Below are positions 63,523 to 64,000 of a DNA stretch of 64,000 nt, in pieces. Origin of the DNA: Acidobacteriota bacterium (GTDB lineage Bacteria > Acidobacteriota > Blastocatellia > Chloracidobacteriales > Chloracidobacteriaceae); NCBI GenBank assembly GCA_016208495.1, contig JACQXX010000048.1, forward strand, positions 1 to 64,000, in the 5' to 3' direction. The translations under genes and the position numbers were made by a program. The stretch's first letter is position 1, and every line of letters starts with the position of its first letter. The notes below the pieces were generated by a model. It searched no databases. It saw only the letters and a program-made list of their open reading frames with translations, and was not told the DNA's origin.

Positions 63523-63708
63523 GGGAGCGCGGGCATCCTGCCCGCAGATGATTAAAATATCTGGCTTTTCAGATAAATATTTCCTGAGTCCTTGTTTGGG
63601 AAAGTCTCAGAAACCATTGAAAGATTTGGATTTATTTTCTGTGTATTCCCTGGTTTCTTTATCTGAAACTCCATAGAAACAATTGCAGGCAAGATGCCCG
63701 CGCTCCCA
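63523..63708. mobile_element. 186-bp inverted-repeat element, family V
   Basis: The ends TGGGAGCGCGGGCATCCTGC (63523-63546 in full) and GCAGGCAAGATGCCCGCGCTCCCA, split here as GCAGGCAAGATG / CCCGCGCTCCCA (63685-63708), are inverted repeats; each contains a GCGGGCAxxxTGCCCGC hairpin. The interior is AT-rich and non-coding. It lies between the globin fragment and the final gene. The 63158-63293 part of the spacer also holds TGAACCC units (63273-63293). Confidence 0.7.
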
Positions 63709-63730
63709 GATGAAAAAGGAACCCTGAGCC

Positions 63731-64000
63731 ATGCCTGAAGAAAATGATTCGACAACCAATGTGAATGATCTGGCATTGCCGGACCTGCCCATACCCGGCG
63801 AAGGATCTGACGACCTGGAAATGCCGCTGGATTTACCGGATGCGGCACCTGCCTGGATGGCCGCGCTTGACCCTTCCCTGGACGAGCCGGAAGCCGATGT
63901 CCCACTCCCGGATGCCCCCGCTGATCGGCCAGGCGATGTGGTCGAACCAGCACCCGCGACCATTTCGTCACCCCGATTCGATGCTCTGAAAGAGCAGATT
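63731..64000 (+). CDS. Start of a chemosensory-cluster protein (runs off window)
   Basis: Only the first 90 residues are visible. The N-terminus is acidic and Pro/Asp-rich (LALPDLPIPGEGSDDLEMPL, then WMAALDPSLDEPEADVPLPD), typical of a flexible linker ahead of a domain, with RFDALKEQI starting a helical region at the edge. AAGGA about ten bases before the ATG. Position after PilG/PilH-like receivers suggests a CheW, methyl-accepting or ChpA-like protein. That is inference only. Confidence 0.55.
   Translation, partial: MPEENDSTTNVNDLALPDLPIPGEGSDDLEMPLDLPDAAPAWMAALDPSLDEPEADVPLPDAPADRPGDVVEPAPATISSPRFDALKEQI

Overview
The window looks like a chromosomal segment of an Acidobacteriota bacterium, most plausibly class Blastocatellia. 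This is inferred from gene content only, and no database was searched. The grounds are: roughly balanced base composition by eye; a Gram-negative outer membrane (TonB-dependent receptor); large secreted TPR-CHAT and WD40-caspase proteins; BACON, PPC and choice-of-anchor domains; a regulatory phosphotransferase set; and DUF4388/TPR response regulators typical of surface-motility chemosensory loci. There is no rRNA, tRNA or CRISPR array. Genes occupy about 85-90% of the window. The remaining spacers are unusually rich in short palindromic and tandem repeats.

Region 1 (1-30.1 kb) holds four caspase-fold proteins: three TPR-CHAT proteins (26-3430, 13483-16842, 27173-30094) and a WD40-caspase protein (18360-21260). 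Two have an intact His/Cys dyad and two have lost it. Each of the two intact CHAT genes has a paralogous zinc-ribbon membrane protein divergently encoded beside it (3671-4219 and 17415-17951), so this looks like a duplicated locus. A dead ECF sigma-factor remnant lies between the second pair. Also here are a 1510-residue secreted lipase with repeated adhesion-like domains, an M48 peptidase lipoprotein, a HAM1-type NTP pyrophosphatase and a SprT-like metalloprotein.

Region 2 (30.4-46 kb) is mainly housekeeping and transport: DUF4126, HNH endonuclease, thioesterase, cytidine deaminase, PlsC, YraN, a TonB receptor next to a beta-propeller phytase, and EIIA-HPr-EI without sugar permease components. 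Embedded in it is a translationally coupled AAA ATPase + TOPRIM-like pair (34182-36241), a candidate two-gene defence module. An Rpn/PD-(D/E)XK-like protein and an ankyrin gene broken by a 175-bp terminal-inverted-repeat element follow.

Region 3 (47.7-64 kb) is signalling. It has a beta-propeller sensor kinase, a multi-PAS/GAF hybrid kinase and an NtrC-type sigma-54 activator. These are followed by a sigma-54-like promoter (57040-57054) before a receiver, a degenerate EAL protein and an M16 peptidase. A PilG/DUF4388/PilH-like chemosensory cluster runs off the right edge.

Across all regions the spacers carry (i) perfect 7-bp tandem arrays of several unrelated sequences (GGGTTCA, GTGGTTA, TAGTCAG and others), often as inverted pairs, and (ii) at least five families of non-coding inverted-repeat elements of 150-310 bp. 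Several of these elements have broken genes or supplied false N-termini to neighbouring reading frames.
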